Positions 11,828 through 24,170 are shown, counted from the first letter of the stretch. The stretch: 64,000 nucleotides of DNA from Kitagawia praeruptora (GCA_037693485.1 CM075354.1:159675501-159739500); one strand, 5' to 3'. The notes: generated from the letters alone by a model not told the origin. Translations and numbers: made by a program.

Positions 11828-14364
11828 CTTCCAAAAATTCTTCCCCCTTCAATGGTTCTAGAGAAAACTTGTATGATTCCAAGAATTTTTCTTTTTTTTG
11901 TAGAAGTCAGACACATAATCCACAGGATGATGCCTTTTATCATGAATAGCAGCAATGGCATGCTCACATGGTATGCCAGTGAGATCATATCTCCTGCAAT
12001 CACACTTTTTTGCATCCAAGTCAACAGTTACAACTCTTGTAACTGATTTCACAGAGTAAGAAGTTGATCCTTGATTCAGTTATAAGCACATCCAATTTCT
12101 TCTTTATCCTTGGACATAGTTGGTGATCATGTCTGGTCATGGCATCTCTGTTCACCCTGATTCTTGTGAGCAACTTGAAATGAATTTCTTGCATCATATT
12201 CAACAGTGGCATGTACCTGCAATGAGAAAGAAATCCATGATTAGCTTATTTTTGCAGTTAAATAATCATCATCTAGTAAAGTACATCAGGAGATGTTTTT
12301 CCCTTGATGAATAAGATGATGATTATTCAATTGCAAAATTAAACAATTCCTGGTCATACATCTACACATATATGCATTAAGTAAACAGGTAAACACTTGT
12401 ACTTAGTGAAAATTATTTACCTCTCATGTATGATCCATGCATTAAATGATTCAGACATATTGTTCTCCACATTGTCAGCCTTGCAGAATGTTGAGAAATA
12501 TGCCTTGGTCCACACTTTTGGAGCTAGCTTTGAAAGTTGTTCATATGCAGGTTTGGATAATCTTTGCATCCCTTTCATGGCTCTTGCATGTGCTGCAGGA
12601 TATGTTGCCATGCATGCATTCCAGAAAGCTCTCTTCAACAAGAGTGATGAAAACCTAACAGAACAAGAAACACACACTATCAACTATGAATACAATATAT
12701 AAATGTTGTAAAAGAAATTATTGTTGTAAGAAAAAATACCTTTTTCTGTAGTTGCTGTACAAGTGCCTAGCACAGAATCTGTGCTCCACCCTAGGTTGAA
12801 GCTCCTTCAGTGCATTTTCTAACCCTTTCTGTTGGTCTGAAATGATAGTGAAACCAAACCCATCCCCCAAACCAAGATCATCACTTAGCAATTCTGTAAA
12901 CCATTTCCAACTCTCTGCATTTTCACTCTCCACAACTGCATAGGAAATGGGGAACATTTGATTGTTCCCATCCCTACCAACAACACTCAGTAACTGCCCT
13001 CCACATATTGTCTTCAAAAAACAACCATCCAGACCTATGACAGGTCTGCATCCAGCCTTCCACCCTTCCCTCAAAGCATGGTAAGAAATATAAATTCTTT
13101 TAAATTTGTTTGGATCTCCCTCATTCAATCTAGTTGTCCTTATTTGCACTGTGTTTTTAGGGTTACTTTGAAGAACTTCATTTGCAAAATCTCTCAGCCT
13201 TGAGTACTGCTCTTTCAGTGACTCATGGACACCCTCCAAGGATGCCTTTCTGACCCTCAATATCTTAATCCTAGCCACCTCTATCTTCAACTCTTTCTTT
13301 ATAGCCTCTGCCATTTCTTTCACTCTCCATGTTGGATTCTTTTGTATCCTGTCTCCATATAGGTCAGTTAGTAATTTGACACTGGCAAGCTTATTTGCAT
13401 ATGGTTTACTGCAATTATGCTCATCACACAAGGTTTTGAAGGTGCAGTTGTCACCATTTTTATCCTTGCTGCACCATATGTAGAACTTACAATCAGCTTC
13501 ACAACAGACCTGAACTCTTTTTGCATCATTGGTAACAAACTGCACTCCTCTTCTTTCCTTAATTCCATATTGCCTAATTGCATCTCTAAATTCTGCTAGA
13601 GATGCAAACTTCATCCCCACCTCCCACTTGATGCTGTCATCCTTATGTCCATACCTAATCCTATTTATGTTCTTTTTCCTCTTCTTAGGGTTGGGAGGCC
13701 CAATATACCCAATCCTATGGTTCTCATCTTCACTTGAGGAAGATTCTGACCTCAGCTCATCAGAGGCATATTCTGAATCATCACTCAAAGCAGCACTTGA
13801 CACATTGCCTTCATACTTATTATTATTCACTGTCAAGGACTCTTTAAATTTCATCTTCTCCTGTCTAAACTCCCTCAACTCATCATCACTATCACCGAAT
13901 GAATCATATAAGCTTTCATCCTCAGACTCATCAATCTCAGTCTCTACATCATACCCTGGATCATCAGGATCACTATAATCACTGTCCACATTACCCTCAT
14001 TAGCCTCTTGACAAACCCTATCCCGTTGAGGTAAATCAATCACCTCATCCAATTCGTAATGATCAACATACAGATCAATTACCCTAAGCCCTAAAGGTCT
14101 ATAAATGTTAACCATTTCTCTCACAGTTTTGTCATCATACAGCAGGGTTGTACCATTCTTAAAAGTTGTTCCATCCTTCGTAAAATACACTAAATCACTA
14201 GGGCTATAGTGACATTTCACAGCAAACTCATCCAAATCTCTAAACGAAAGCAAATCAATGTCAAACCCATTAATTTATTCTACTTCACCACCAATGTACT
14301 TTGAATTAGGTTCAGGTCCAAATTCACCATGGTGGTGAATGCGTATAGTAACAAAAGAATCCAT
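11828..14364 (-). pseudogene. Mutator-like (MuDR/MULE) transposase, broken copy 1
   Basis: Plant MULE transposase with PB1-like N-terminus, acidic linker, MuDR DNA-binding domain (FASLAEFRDAIRQYGIK; CCEADCKFYIW), DDE core and SWIM zinc finger. Exons on the minus strand: 14364-12740, 12654-12421, 12216 to about 11828, with GT/AG junctions and matching phase. Catalytic-site candidates are the Asp in GLDGCFLK, the Asp in IISDQQKG and the Glu in NNMSESFNAW (exon 2). SWIM reads CDCRRYDLTGIPCEHA. Lesions: an in-frame TAA at 14275-14277, 29 codons after the likely ATG at 14364; a frameshift near 12057-12062 between the third-exon helical region and SWIM; and one or two frameshifts in A- and T-runs after SWIM (about 11835-11905). 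A reading frame restarting at 14253 would skip the first stop but lose the start of the PB1-like domain. Confidence 0.88.
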
Positions 14365-15019
14365 ACTGTGAAATTAAAGACGAGACTAAAGTAAATGAAC
14401 ACGATTTCAATAATTAAGAACTATAAACCACCTAAACACATGAACAAACATGCTAATTCAAACACATATAGTACAAGCACATACATACATATGGTAATTG
14501 ATATGTTCGAACAATAATTGATATGCTCAAAGAGTACAAGCACATTTAAAAGGGATTTTATCAGATCGATTGTACATACCTCTTGCACTGAACAACGAAG
14601 TGGAAGATTCGAGATTCAAATTGCAGTTCAAACGATAGTCAATTAGGGTTCTTCAGATCGATTTAGTAATTAGGGTTTCAATCCCCAATTTCGTTCGCAC
14701 ATATATTGTTCTCTCCACTCTTTGTGTCCAACTCCAAAATGATATTTAACCCGATATATAACCACTCTATTATTAGATGATATGTTTTTTATTTACTTTT
14801 ACTACTCACCCAACAGCTATGTGCCATGTCAGTGCCAGGTTAGCGCCACGTACTAACAATGCTAATGTCGTAAGAGTTTCCGTCGGGTCAACGGGTCAAA
14901 CTAACGATCTTGTCATTATTCTCTACTTAAGTGGTGCAACTGAGACCCCGATAACTTTAATCAAAGAATTGATACATGGGCCTCACTTCAGTGACCAAAG
15001 TGATATTTAACCCCTTAAA
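14365..15019. other. Right flank of MULE copy 1, with terminus-like direct repeats
   Basis: This is the 5' side of MULE copy 1. On the minus strand GGGTTAAATATCATTTTGG (about 14734-14752) and a near copy, GGGTTAAATATCACTTTGG (about 14997-15015), lie 264 bp apart in the same orientation. Similar sequence is common at ends of plant MULE-type elements (from memory). No gene is recognised, and a paired inverted copy on the left was not found. Confidence 0.35.
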
Positions 15020-15477
15020 GATTGATTGCATTGGCAACACCTGGGTAGATCTGCTATCTCACTGGGGTTCGATTTCTGATTGCTCCCTTAGATAGGTTGC
15101 TCTTTTAGCTGCTCAAATTTTTTGCTATCACATGTGGAGGGAACAAAATGCTAGGCTACATAACAAGGGGTGTTTTGGTCCGAGCAAGCTGATTCAAGGA
15201 ATTTTGGTTGATCTCAAAGTCAAACTCAGAAGCTCTAAGTGGTTTCAACATTATGCGTACCTAGACTTGTATAGATGGTTGTGCATTTGATTAGCTAGTT
15301 CGATAGCTACTTGCTGTATGGGGTTGTTTAACCTTCTTTTGTTCTTTCTACTATAATCTGGCATATAGGTTAGATTGTTAGTACGTAGATAGCTCTCTCT
15401 TTGCTTGGCTTAGAGCAAGGGTCAACCCCTGTATATTCTCTTTTCTTTATATATAATACAATTTAGCGAAAAAAAAA
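15020..15477 (+). mobile_element. 5'-truncated LINE (L1-type) 3' end
   Basis: Plus-strand translation gives the C-terminal tail of a plant LINE reverse-transcriptase ORF: GNTWVDLLSHWGS, an in-frame TAG, then FCYHMWREQNARLH and a final stop near 15290. An untranslated region and a terminal A-tract (about 15468-15477) follow. The region upstream of the tail is missing, which is usual for 5'-truncated LINE insertions. The A-tract joins directly onto transposase codons of the neighbouring MULE. A target duplication could not be identified, so a deletion at the 5' junction is possible. Confidence 0.7.
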
Positions 15478-15479
15478 CT

Positions 15480-17264
15480 CCTCCATATGTTTTGTGAACA
15501 TGTAATCAGTTGTGGCCCTTGCTGCTAACCACAATAGCTTTCTCAACATAACACCTTTATGTCTTTAACCATATTCTTATATAGGTGCATAACGCAGAAT
15601 CTGTGCTCTGAATTCGGTACCACATTATTTAAGGCATTGATAAAACCCTGCAAACAATAATCATATTAGTCACAAAAGTTCTTCTTTTGTAGGTAGAAAT
15701 GTAGTAGTATTGTCACCTTTTGTCTATCTGAAATGAAGGTCCAAGATGCATAATTGACAACACCAACATCTTCAGCTAATAAAGTTAAAAACCAGTTCCA
15801 GCTGTCAGTATTTTCAGCCTCCACAATGGCCCAACTGATGGGGTACATACCATTATTAGAGTCACAACCTACAGTAGAAAGTAGTTGCCTTCCATAAGGT
15901 CCCTTCAAATGACATCCATCAAGGCCAATTATAGGTCTGCATCCTATTTTAAAACCCTTTTTAACAGGCCCCAAACACACATATATTCTCTTAAATCTCC
16001 TCCCCTCCACACCTAATTCTGGCTCTTCTAAAACTACCTTCAATGTTGAGTCAGGCAATGCCTTCTTAACCTCATTTACATAATCCCACAACAGACCATA
16101 TTGTTGAATATGATCTCTATGAATATGCTCACATGACAATGCCAATCATTTACAATTTTTTTCTGAAATGAAGCCAGGGGCCAGGTGGGATTCATCTTTA
16201 TGTCATTCTCATAGTATTTTGCTAGCCATGCAGCACTCATCTGTTTTTATTTAAAGGTTGGTGCACATGTGTGCTTGCCCACAAAAGTCTTAACTTGCGA
16301 TGTATGATTGTTCTTCATTGGAGTGGCATAGATTTTTCATTCACAGCCATTACTCACAAATAAACCACACTCTTGCACCAAAAATTCCTCAACTACTTCA
16401 AACCCTTCCTACGCATAATTGCATGCTTCCTTACAACAGCCCTAAAAGAGGTAGCATTGTAGAAAAGCATTCCCAATTCAAAATGTGGATCTCCCATGTC
16501 TGTTTCTTAATTAAACACAGGAACATCATCTCATGATCTTCTTCATCAGTGTTATTTGCAGCCATTCTTTCTTCATCACTACCACCATAATCACTGAAGT
16601 CAGATTCAGGGCCAATGGTCTCTTCTTCAGTCACAAAACCAATCATAGTGGATACATCAAAGTCACAAGAACCAAAGTCCCCACCTTTCTTCTCATGATT
16701 TTCATTTTGTTTAGGGCCACCATTCTTGAATGTAGTCACATCATCATCTATATTGTCCATGTTAGAACTGTCACCATGAAAGCTTACAATGTCACTACCA
16801 TCATCTACTTCTTCTTATAATAAGGTGTCATCTTGGGGGGGCACAATTTCATTTTCAACATCAGTAAAGTCTTTGTTCATTCCCTCAAGTTCCGACATAT
16901 AATTTTCTTGGTCCTTCTCAAATTCATCAAGCGTAGGGTCCTCGAAAAATGATAGATCATATTGTTGTGAAGGGAGGTACTCTTGTATTTGTATATTTGG
17001 CCTTACCACATAAACATACATTATCTTCTTAGGTGGAAGGGCTTTACACATTTATAAGACATTAACATCACTCATTAGAGGGGACAAACCAGTTTCAAAA
17101 TTTGACCCCTGAACCTTATAGCTCAATTCAAAATCACCACTTTCACCGAGTTGTTCCAACATATTACCTATTTCTAAGATACTCATCTCATCCACATCAT
17201 ACCTATCAACATATCTAATTAAACCATTAACATAAGTTTGGATACAACTCAAATTGACCCCCAT
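15480..17264 (-). pseudogene. Mutator-like transposase, broken copy 2
   Basis: A second, more decayed MULE transposase. Pieces in order on the minus strand: PB1-like N-terminus (17264-16818; YVDRYDVDEMSILEIGNMLE) with an in-frame TAA at 17052-17054 and another at 16815-16817; acidic linker (16814-16540); a frameshift near 16525 followed by a MuDR-type domain (DPHFELGMLFYN) with further stops; transposase core (16145-15720) with GCRPIIGLDGCHLKG and FISDRQK; an intron; then the HRFCVMHLYKN segment and a frameshifted LRKLLWLAARATTDYMF segment ending at 15480. There the coding sequence stops against the LINE A-tract. The third catalytic residue and the SWIM finger are absent. It differs clearly from copy 1 in sequence, so it is another family and not a duplicate. 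Confidence 0.82.
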
Positions 17265-17987
17265 AGTGAATTTTTAGGCTAAATTTATTAGTGCTATCTG
17301 CATATGCATGAAAAGGTGGTAGAACACACAAGGTGCGAGTGCAAATATACACATGTATCAAACCCTAACAGTCAAAAATAGAGCAAAATTACACAAAAAA
17401 TACCAACATGTTTCAAACTTAACATACACAACAATCACAAAACACAAACGTACGTACATATACTGACAACATTATTGATATATTCTCAACCGAATATACA
17501 CATAAAAATCAAGAAATAATAGAAAGAGCATCACTCACTACTATAATCAGGCATCTCTTTAGGGGTGTAGACATCGTTATCATCCAACGATCTTACAAAC
17601 CAGGTCATCATTTTCAAGAGTGTAATAAGGCAGCAAAATTAAAGAAAAGACATCAAATAACTGGTAAAGCAATGTATATATAGACAATAATGCTGTTGGA
17701 AGGAAGTTACAAGAAAGCCCTTTTGGACTCTGTTAACATGAAGATGACAGAAGTACACAAATTGTACAATTTCGTTAACTGCAGCTACACAAGTTGCTAT
17801 ATCTGTAATTTGAGGTAGACAAGTTGTATATTCCCCAAACTTCAGGTACACATACTGCATTTTACTCTTAAAAATATAATTATCATTAGTACTTCATAAA
17901 TGACACATCTGTCATTAGCAAACCACTTAAACTCCCTTAAACCAATTAGATAATGTCTAAAAATCCTATTCATAATTTTTGAAATAA
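17265..17987. other. Flank of MULE copy 2, possible terminal region
   Basis: No gene is recognised. On the minus strand near 17872 the sequence reads AGAGTAAAATGCAGTATG and then GTACCTGAAGTTTGG, which resembles known terminal sequences of plant DNA transposons (from memory) and could be the right end of MULE copy 2. An inverted partner was not found on the left, where the LINE lies. Confidence 0.3.
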
Positions 17988-19582
17988 TATAACGCCTTAG
18001 AAAAATTTATATTTATAAGTGTTATTTAAATATTAAATGTGAATTATATGATGAGAATATTGGATGAGAAGGTGGAATATGTGGAATATTATACTCGTGG
18101 GTTTATTTGATGATTTATATGTGTCGTGTAAGTCTGTGTATTTTAATTTTATTTTTGGTGAATGTATTCTATTTAAATCATGAGTTATTTATCTTCTGAG
18201 AATTTTATAAAATCATCGGGATTAGTAAAAATTACGAAATCTTTTGCATTTTTTATTTTATTAGTTTATTTGAGTTTTAAAAATATTAGATGAATTTATT
18301 TTGATTTGTAAGGATTTTAAAATGATTTTATGAATTGATTCGTGTTTCATTGATTTAATCTTGTAAAATTGATATTTTATTCATTTTTTATCCTAAAAAT
18401 ATTTTAAAAATATGGGGAGATAGATAATTTCATTTTCTACATTTTAGAAATGAAATCGTGATTTTTCTCAAATATTATTCATTTAATTTTTATTTTAAAA
18501 AGGGGATTTAGATTGTTTTTTTTTAGAAATTCAAATTTAAAATACTACACTACCCTTATTTCCTTTTAATCCCAAAATCCATAATCAGTTTCTTTCCCCA
18601 AATCAATCTCTTGATCTCTCTTGATCTTTTAATCTCTTAATCAGTTTCTCGATATACATGTCTTGGTTCCGATATTTTGAGGTTTCTACTGCAAAAACAA
18701 TCTCTATTCCTCTCCTGTTCGTCCTTACTAGTTGTGCTCGTAGCGTGTATGCGTGTGTTGCAGCAATTGTGTGCGTGTGTTAAGTGTGTGTGCGTGGTGT
18801 TCTTCACGGTTCCGTTGAAAACCATTGCAAACCCATTTCTTCTTCCTTTGTTGAGCCGATTCCAAGCAAGTGTTGGTTGCGTGTGTGCTGCTGTGTGTTT
18901 TTGCTTGTGGGTTCGGTATGCTGCGTGTGTGTGTTGGTTCCTCGCGAGTTCGATGCAATCCTGCTGTGAAATCATTGTTTCTCCTGTACTAGTTCGTTTT
19001 TGGTCTTGTTATGACTGCTATATTGTCGTGGTTGAATATTGTTGCATTTTGTGTGATGCTTTGTAGTATATGCTGGGTGTGGATATTGTAATATATCTTG
19101 TTGATACTACAAAGTGGTTTTTTGAATATTGTATTAACCGATATCGAGCTCAGTGTTGCTAGTACTGATTATCTGGATGATGAATTACAGTTGGGTATTA
19201 ATTATAGTTCGAAAATCTTGTCGAATGTAGTATGTTTTGGAATTTTGTCCTTAATTAAAGATATTGTCTGGATTTACAAATTTTTATTAATTGTTAAGGT
19301 CGTGATTGGTTATATTCACACTATGGTTTTTGGATATAAGATGTGATATTGGTGGTTTAGTGTATAATTTATTCTATGTGACAATTGTTGGTTGGTTTTG
19401 TCGATTGTGTTCCAACTGGTAGGCTATCCGTACAAAGGGGATGCCGTCAAAATTTTCTAAAAACTTTAAATTTATTTTCTTGAGTATATTTATATATGTA
19501 TGTACTATTAGTGCGAAGTGGTATTGGATTATATTTTGTTTACGTGATTAATTGTTAAATGCTTGTCAGCTTTAATTATATA

Positions 19583-19970
19583 GAGTCCCACTCTAGGGAG
19601 AACCATCTTACGTGGAGAATCGTGGAGAACCACTTAAAATGCATTAAAATAGTCCTTTATATAAGGCCCCTGGCGGGGCCCCTTCACATAAAAGTCTTAT
19701 AATTATACCCTTTATCCATTCATAAAAAAAAAAAAAATTTAAAAAAACTTTTAAAAAAATTTAAAAAAATGTTGCCACGTCATCATTTTTTGAAAATTTT
19801 TAAAAAAATTTTTTTTTTGTAATTTTTTTATAAATAGATAGAGTATAGAATTATAAGACTTTTTTGTGAAGATACTCCTGCGGGGTCCTTATATATAAAG
19901 CAATTATAATGTATTTTAAGTGGTTCTCCACGGTTCTCCACGTAAGATGGTTCTCCATGGAACAATGGCC
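19583..19970. mobile_element. 388-bp fold-back MITE with 10-bp target duplication
   Basis: The ends are long inverted repeats: about 65 bp at each side, including GGAGAACCATCTTACGTGGA near each end, pair with few mismatches, and the interior is A/T homopolymer-rich and also pairs. The element is flanked by a perfect direct repeat TAATTATATA at 19573-19582 and 19971-19980. A 9-10 bp duplication and long terminal repeats fit a Mutator-type MITE. It is inserted in the T1 LTR and I did not see it in the solo-LTR copy. Confidence 0.85.
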
Positions 19971-20969
19971 TAATTATATATTTATATATGTCAGTGGTTG
20001 GGGGTTGATATTATATGATTAAAGTGAATAAATTTAGGGATTATCGCAAGGGTAGCGTAAGATTAGACATTAGAGAAACGTCGAATATTGTATAGAATTC
20101 TGAAGTAGTGTTTTTATATGTTCAGATTCGAAGGACATAAACTCAAGAGATAAAGGAAAAACAAAGGTGGAAGGTTTTTGAGCTAGGTGACTAGAGTGAA
20201 AGCACCTTATTAAGGCAAGTGACTTGAACCTTCTGTTGAACTTCAGAATTCATGAACTGCTTATGAATTGTGATTAAAATCCTGTACCTTGCTGTTTATT
20301 CCTTATAAATTGTTACTTACCTCTTGTACCCTGTTATTTATCTTTGTGAATTAATTGCTTAAACCTTTGTACCTTATTGTTGATGCCTTGCATAATTGTT
20401 TAAACCCTCGAACCTTCTTGCTTGTGCCTCTGAATAATTAATTAAACCTTTGTACCCTATTATTGCACTAATGTTAATCGAACCCTAAACCTTAATTTAT
20501 AATTTATTTATACCTTGCTCCAATTTAAACCATTCCTTATGCCTATTTCCTTAAACTATGCAAATAAAACACTAGTTATAATCCCTGGAACCCTAATTCT
20601 AAAACCTTAACCCTTACTTGATTCCTTATTAGCTCATGACCCTTTTTATTTGATTTAAATCTTATTTTTCTGAAACCCACCAGAGTTAACTAAATATTTC
20701 TTTCACATCACATCCTTATATGATTATTTGCTTGACAAAACCCTATTCGTAAATACTTTTAAATCATACTTAGATTCCCTGTCTTGTGTACCTGCTGCAA
20801 TTATATTTAAATGCTTCCCTGACCTTTATTCTCTTATAAATGCAAATCAAAATGGTTTAGTTATTTGAAAATGTTTTAAAATTTCCTTATACTGGGCTGG
20901 TCTTTTGCCAGTGAGTTTAAGGACTGAAAAATGTTTTAAAATGTTTTTAAAGGTTTTATAGATTGGAGT

Positions 20970-21051
20970 AGCGTAAGAGGCTGGGGGAGTGCCCAGTCCA
21001 GCATTTTTTTTATTTTTAGCGTAAGAGGCTGGGGGAGTGCCCAGTCCAGCA
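20970..21051 (+). repeat. 34-bp direct repeat in T1 LTR
   Basis: A 34-bp unit starting AGCGTAAGAGGCTGGGGGAG occurs at 20970-21003 and 21018-21051 with no mismatch that I can see, separated by a T-rich 14-bp spacer. This GC-rich island in an AT-rich LTR may belong to a transcribed or structured part of the LTR. Confidence 0.85.
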
Positions 21052-21994
21052 ATTGAAAGGCCAATGTGTTGCCTAATTGGGAACCCAATTTCAAAGAAAT
21101 GGAGACTTTACGTGGCTGATCACCCGTATAGTCTGTTGTCGTGAAAAAAAAAAACCTCCAATCAAAATTTAATGTTTTATAAATGAAAAATTTCTTTAAA
21201 AAGAGAAATGACTGCTCTCCCTCTTTACTTATGAAATGGAATACAAATTGACATATTCGGACAAGTTCAAAGGATGAACCCTATATTGTTGAACTCAGAT
21301 TTCAGTTGTGAATTCTTATATCTATATTGTTACTTGCTGAGCATTTGGCTCACTTCTTGCTATTGTTTCTAACCTTTTTCAGTTAGAGAAGAGGATGCTA
21401 CTTAGAAGCTATATTCGAGAAGAACTTGTTGTGGACCTTAAGGCAGCCTAGTTGCACTCTACTAGAAGGTTGGACTCTTGGGTATCAGTAAAATTTGTGT
21501 AATAGTTCTAGTTCGTTGTATTTATAATTGTGGAGTGTATGTATCTTTTAACTAAGGATTTAGTATTGTAATGTAATAACTTAGTTAGTAGTTGCTTGTT
21601 TCATACCACTACCTGTTAGAGATCCGGGTTAGTAGTGGGGTTGTATTTATTTATTATTATTTTGTTATCAAGGTTTATGTTTTTAGTTGGTATTGTGATG
21701 CCCCGATCTTTGCTCTGATCGGGAGGGCATTTTGGTATGGTTCACCTGATTAGTTAGGACAGGTTGAACATGTGTTTGTATTATTTCTTTAGTAGTTGAA
21801 ATTGTTGTTGGTGTTGGAATGAATTGGTTTGGATTCAAATTATAGGTGGATAGTCCGAAATACGAATACTTCATGTCGAAATTTTTAAAAATTCCCCTGT
21901 ATTAAAGTTTATTTTATCTAAACAAATTCCAATAATTGAGTATTTTATTATAAAAAGTATATTTTCAGTATTGGGAAGTCGGGGCGTTACAGGT

Positions 21995-22006
21995 TGGTAT
22001 CAGAGC
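21995..22006 (+). other. Primer-binding site (initiator tRNA-Met), T1 element
   Basis: TGGTATCAGAGC, two or three bases after the LTR terminus TTACA, matches the 3' end of plant initiator tRNA-Met. It is used to prime minus-strand DNA synthesis and fixes the orientation of the element as plus. Confidence 0.9.
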
Positions 22007-22525
22007 TGTCAGGTTTTGGTCACTGAAACAAGCCAGGATTAGGTATAGGTTAGGTGTAGGATAGGATCTGAACCCTTATAGACATAGGATAAGAGTGATA
22101 GGTGTAGGTTATCATTAGGATAGTAGGTGATAGGTTTAGGATATTCTTTTATCGCTTTAGTACTTTCTTTTTGCGCTATATCGTCATCACAGGCTATGGA
22201 TGACAGGGATTATTCTCGGCATTTACTTTTAGTAGATGGATTGTTAACGGTGTACCTTGAACTCTAAAACTGTTGTGTTATATTATTAACCTTGTTGGTA
22301 CCATGATCTTTATTCTCTTGTTATTTATGCATCTTTCATTATATTTTCGAGTTGTCTGGATAATCTTGTTAGAATTACTTGTTCAAGATAATACCTATGC
22401 TTCCCTATTTCTTTACACCGTTATAACTTTGGTGATCACAGACAACTCAAATTCAGGATTTGTAAACCCTATCTCTGTACATATTTGCCTGTTGTTTAAT
22501 AAACTACTTGTTTCTTATCAGAATC
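22007..22525 (+). other. T1 untranslated leader
   Basis: Sequence between the primer-binding site and the first gag ATG. It includes a short run of related words around 22030-22140 (TAGGTGTAGGATAGGAT and variants). No coding function is seen. Confidence 0.6.
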
Positions 22526-22784
22526 ATGCCTCCAAAGAAGAAAACACCTACTGCAAATCCCGAAAACCAGAATACTGGAAATCAAAATCCAGTTGAACCG
22601 ACTATGACTCAAATTCTCCAACTTCTTCAACAACAGACAGCCGCACTAGCTCAACAACCACAAGCTCAACCACTCGTGACAATAAAATCAACAAGATTTG
22701 TAGTGAATCTCTATCAATTTTTTTCCCAAAAATTTAATATCTTCCAAGAATCACGTAATAAAATTAATAATCAAGATTGGATAT
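22526..22784 (+). pseudogene. T1 gag, first 86 codons, cut by Athila insertion
   Basis: Starts MPPKKKTPTANPENQ and continues through a Gln-rich stretch (LQLLQQQTAALAQQPQAQP), typical of the N-terminus of long-LTR Ty3/gypsy gag proteins. The frame is open until 22784, where the terminal TGTTAGCAC of the Athila LTR begins. The rest of gag-pol of this element is not found at the other side of the Athila insertion, so it was lost. Confidence 0.65.
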
Positions 22785-24156
22785 TGTTAGCACAAAATTA
22801 CGCAAGCGCATGTAGTCACAAGTAATATAAATTAAGTTCGTTCCGCAGAGATCTGGTTAAGTTTTAATCAGTAAATATGCCTATGCAACAATGTATGGTT
22901 TTAATTCACTGCTAAGAAAAGTAATAAATTGGAGTTGATTATCTAAATTAAAATAAGATGAAAATTATAAATCTAAGAAATAACTAATTAACGAGAATTA
23001 TAGTCAAATTACTTATATGAGAATAAACATGGGATCCTAACTTCATTAAATACTTCACTTAGAGTCGATGCCTTTAATTAATACACATGCGGGATTTGAT
23101 ATCTGATCGGACAACATGAAACAAGTAAAAGTTACCTCTCGGTATACTAGTACCAAATTACTTATACTAGCATGGCAAGTTCTAAATCTCAAGATCCACT
23201 CTCGTTTAGCAAGAGATTAACAAGTTAGATGTTCGCGACGCATCTAAATACATGAAACACAACCATACAAGGATATCCAGAATTCACCACACGTAATCTT
23301 TAAAGCATCAAACTACTAAGCTACATAAATAACTCCGTTAGAATCCCATGACAATGATTAGCCCATAATTGAACTGTTCATCGTCATGGGATTTGATGAA
23401 AACATGATATAAAACAAAATATAAAAGAAAGAAACAATAATATTAATGAAGTAAAGAGTTGAGAAAACAAATCTATGATTCAACGTATACAAAAGAGGAA
23501 GTAGATCTAGATCCGTGCTTATCACCGAGCTTTGAATCCTTTTCCACTTTTCTCCCTTGCGAAACTAACTTACAATAAAAATCGACCATCAATTACAAGG
23601 TTAAGATGTGTTTATATAGGCCTAGATATCTTGCCCAACAAGAAAAACAACCTAGAATACAATTGGAAATAGGTTTGGATACCAAAAATACAATTAGAAT
23701 TCGTTTAGGGGCAAAACGGAAATTTTTCAACAATTTTTTCCCCAGCAGCACTGCCTGCGCAGCTACCAGAGCAGCCTGCGCTTCTTTTTCTGTCCTGGCC
23801 CTGTTAGAGCGCAACCTGCGCAGCTCCAAGCGCAGCCTGCACAGCCCTGGCTGTCCAGCTTGTATTTTTCTGCAGTTTTTCCTTCGTTTCTCGTCCGTTT
23901 TCGTCCTTTCCTTTTGCAATCACTTCACTTCTTCATTCCAATGACTTGCAAAACTCTTGATAGTTGATATTAAGTCACCATTCTTCATTCCATAGCATAA
24001 TCAACTCCAAAATCAACAGAAAATTCACCCCTAATCGATATTTCTCCAAACCTGCACAAGTAAATAAAACAAATAAAACTACGACAATCTTGAGGCCAAA
24101 TACACCAATTTAAGCCGATACAGAACGTTCCAAGTGGATATAAAATCCACTTATCA
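22785..24156 (-). repeat. 3' LTR of Athila element
   Basis: 1,372 bp; on the minus strand it begins TGATAAGTGGATTTTATATC next to a polypurine tract and ends GTGCTAACA. Its first 373 plus-strand bases match 42336-42708. It includes a GC-rich island (about 23750-23850) with repeated CCTGCGCAGC-type words. The exact start could be two bases further (24158), because the tract runs into TGTG. Confidence 0.85.
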
Positions 24157-24158
24157 CA

Positions 24159-24170
24159 CCCCCAAACTTA
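24159..24170 (-). other. Athila polypurine tract
   Basis: TAAGTTTGGGGG on the minus strand immediately precedes the 3' LTR and would prime plus-strand synthesis. The same 12-mer occurs twice more upstream (25083-25072 and 25548-25537). Confidence 0.8.

Larger units (their letters stand above)
17988..21991 (+). repeat. 5' LTR of family T1 (long-LTR Ty3/gypsy, probably Tekay/Del type)
   Basis: The right boundary is firm: the LTR ends GGGGCGTTACA and is followed after two bases by a primer-binding site for initiator tRNA-Met. The left end, TATAACGCC at 17988, is an imperfect inverse of that terminus (expected TGTAACGCC) and is placed by comparison with the solo LTR at 25976-35411. That copy carries the same sequence in opposite orientation, for example the stretch around 18100-18480 against 34900-35300. 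Length is 4,004 bp, or about 3.6 kb without the MITE at 19583-19970. ORFs inside it, such as 18677-19066, are GT-rich open frames without support as genes. Confidence 0.75.

Noticed and set aside
13529..13978. 149-codon plus-strand frame
   Set aside because: Antisense shadow of the acidic linker and MuDR region of MULE copy 1.
18677..19066. 129-codon plus-strand frame, Cys/Val-rich
   Set aside because: Lies in the GT-rich part of the T1 LTR, where composition gives open frames on both strands; no conserved counterpart in the solo LTR.
20330..20620. AAACCCTAA-like words suggesting telomeric repeats
   Set aside because: Only isolated AACCCTAAACC words amid TTTGTACCYT-type phrases; no run of consecutive seven-base telomere units.
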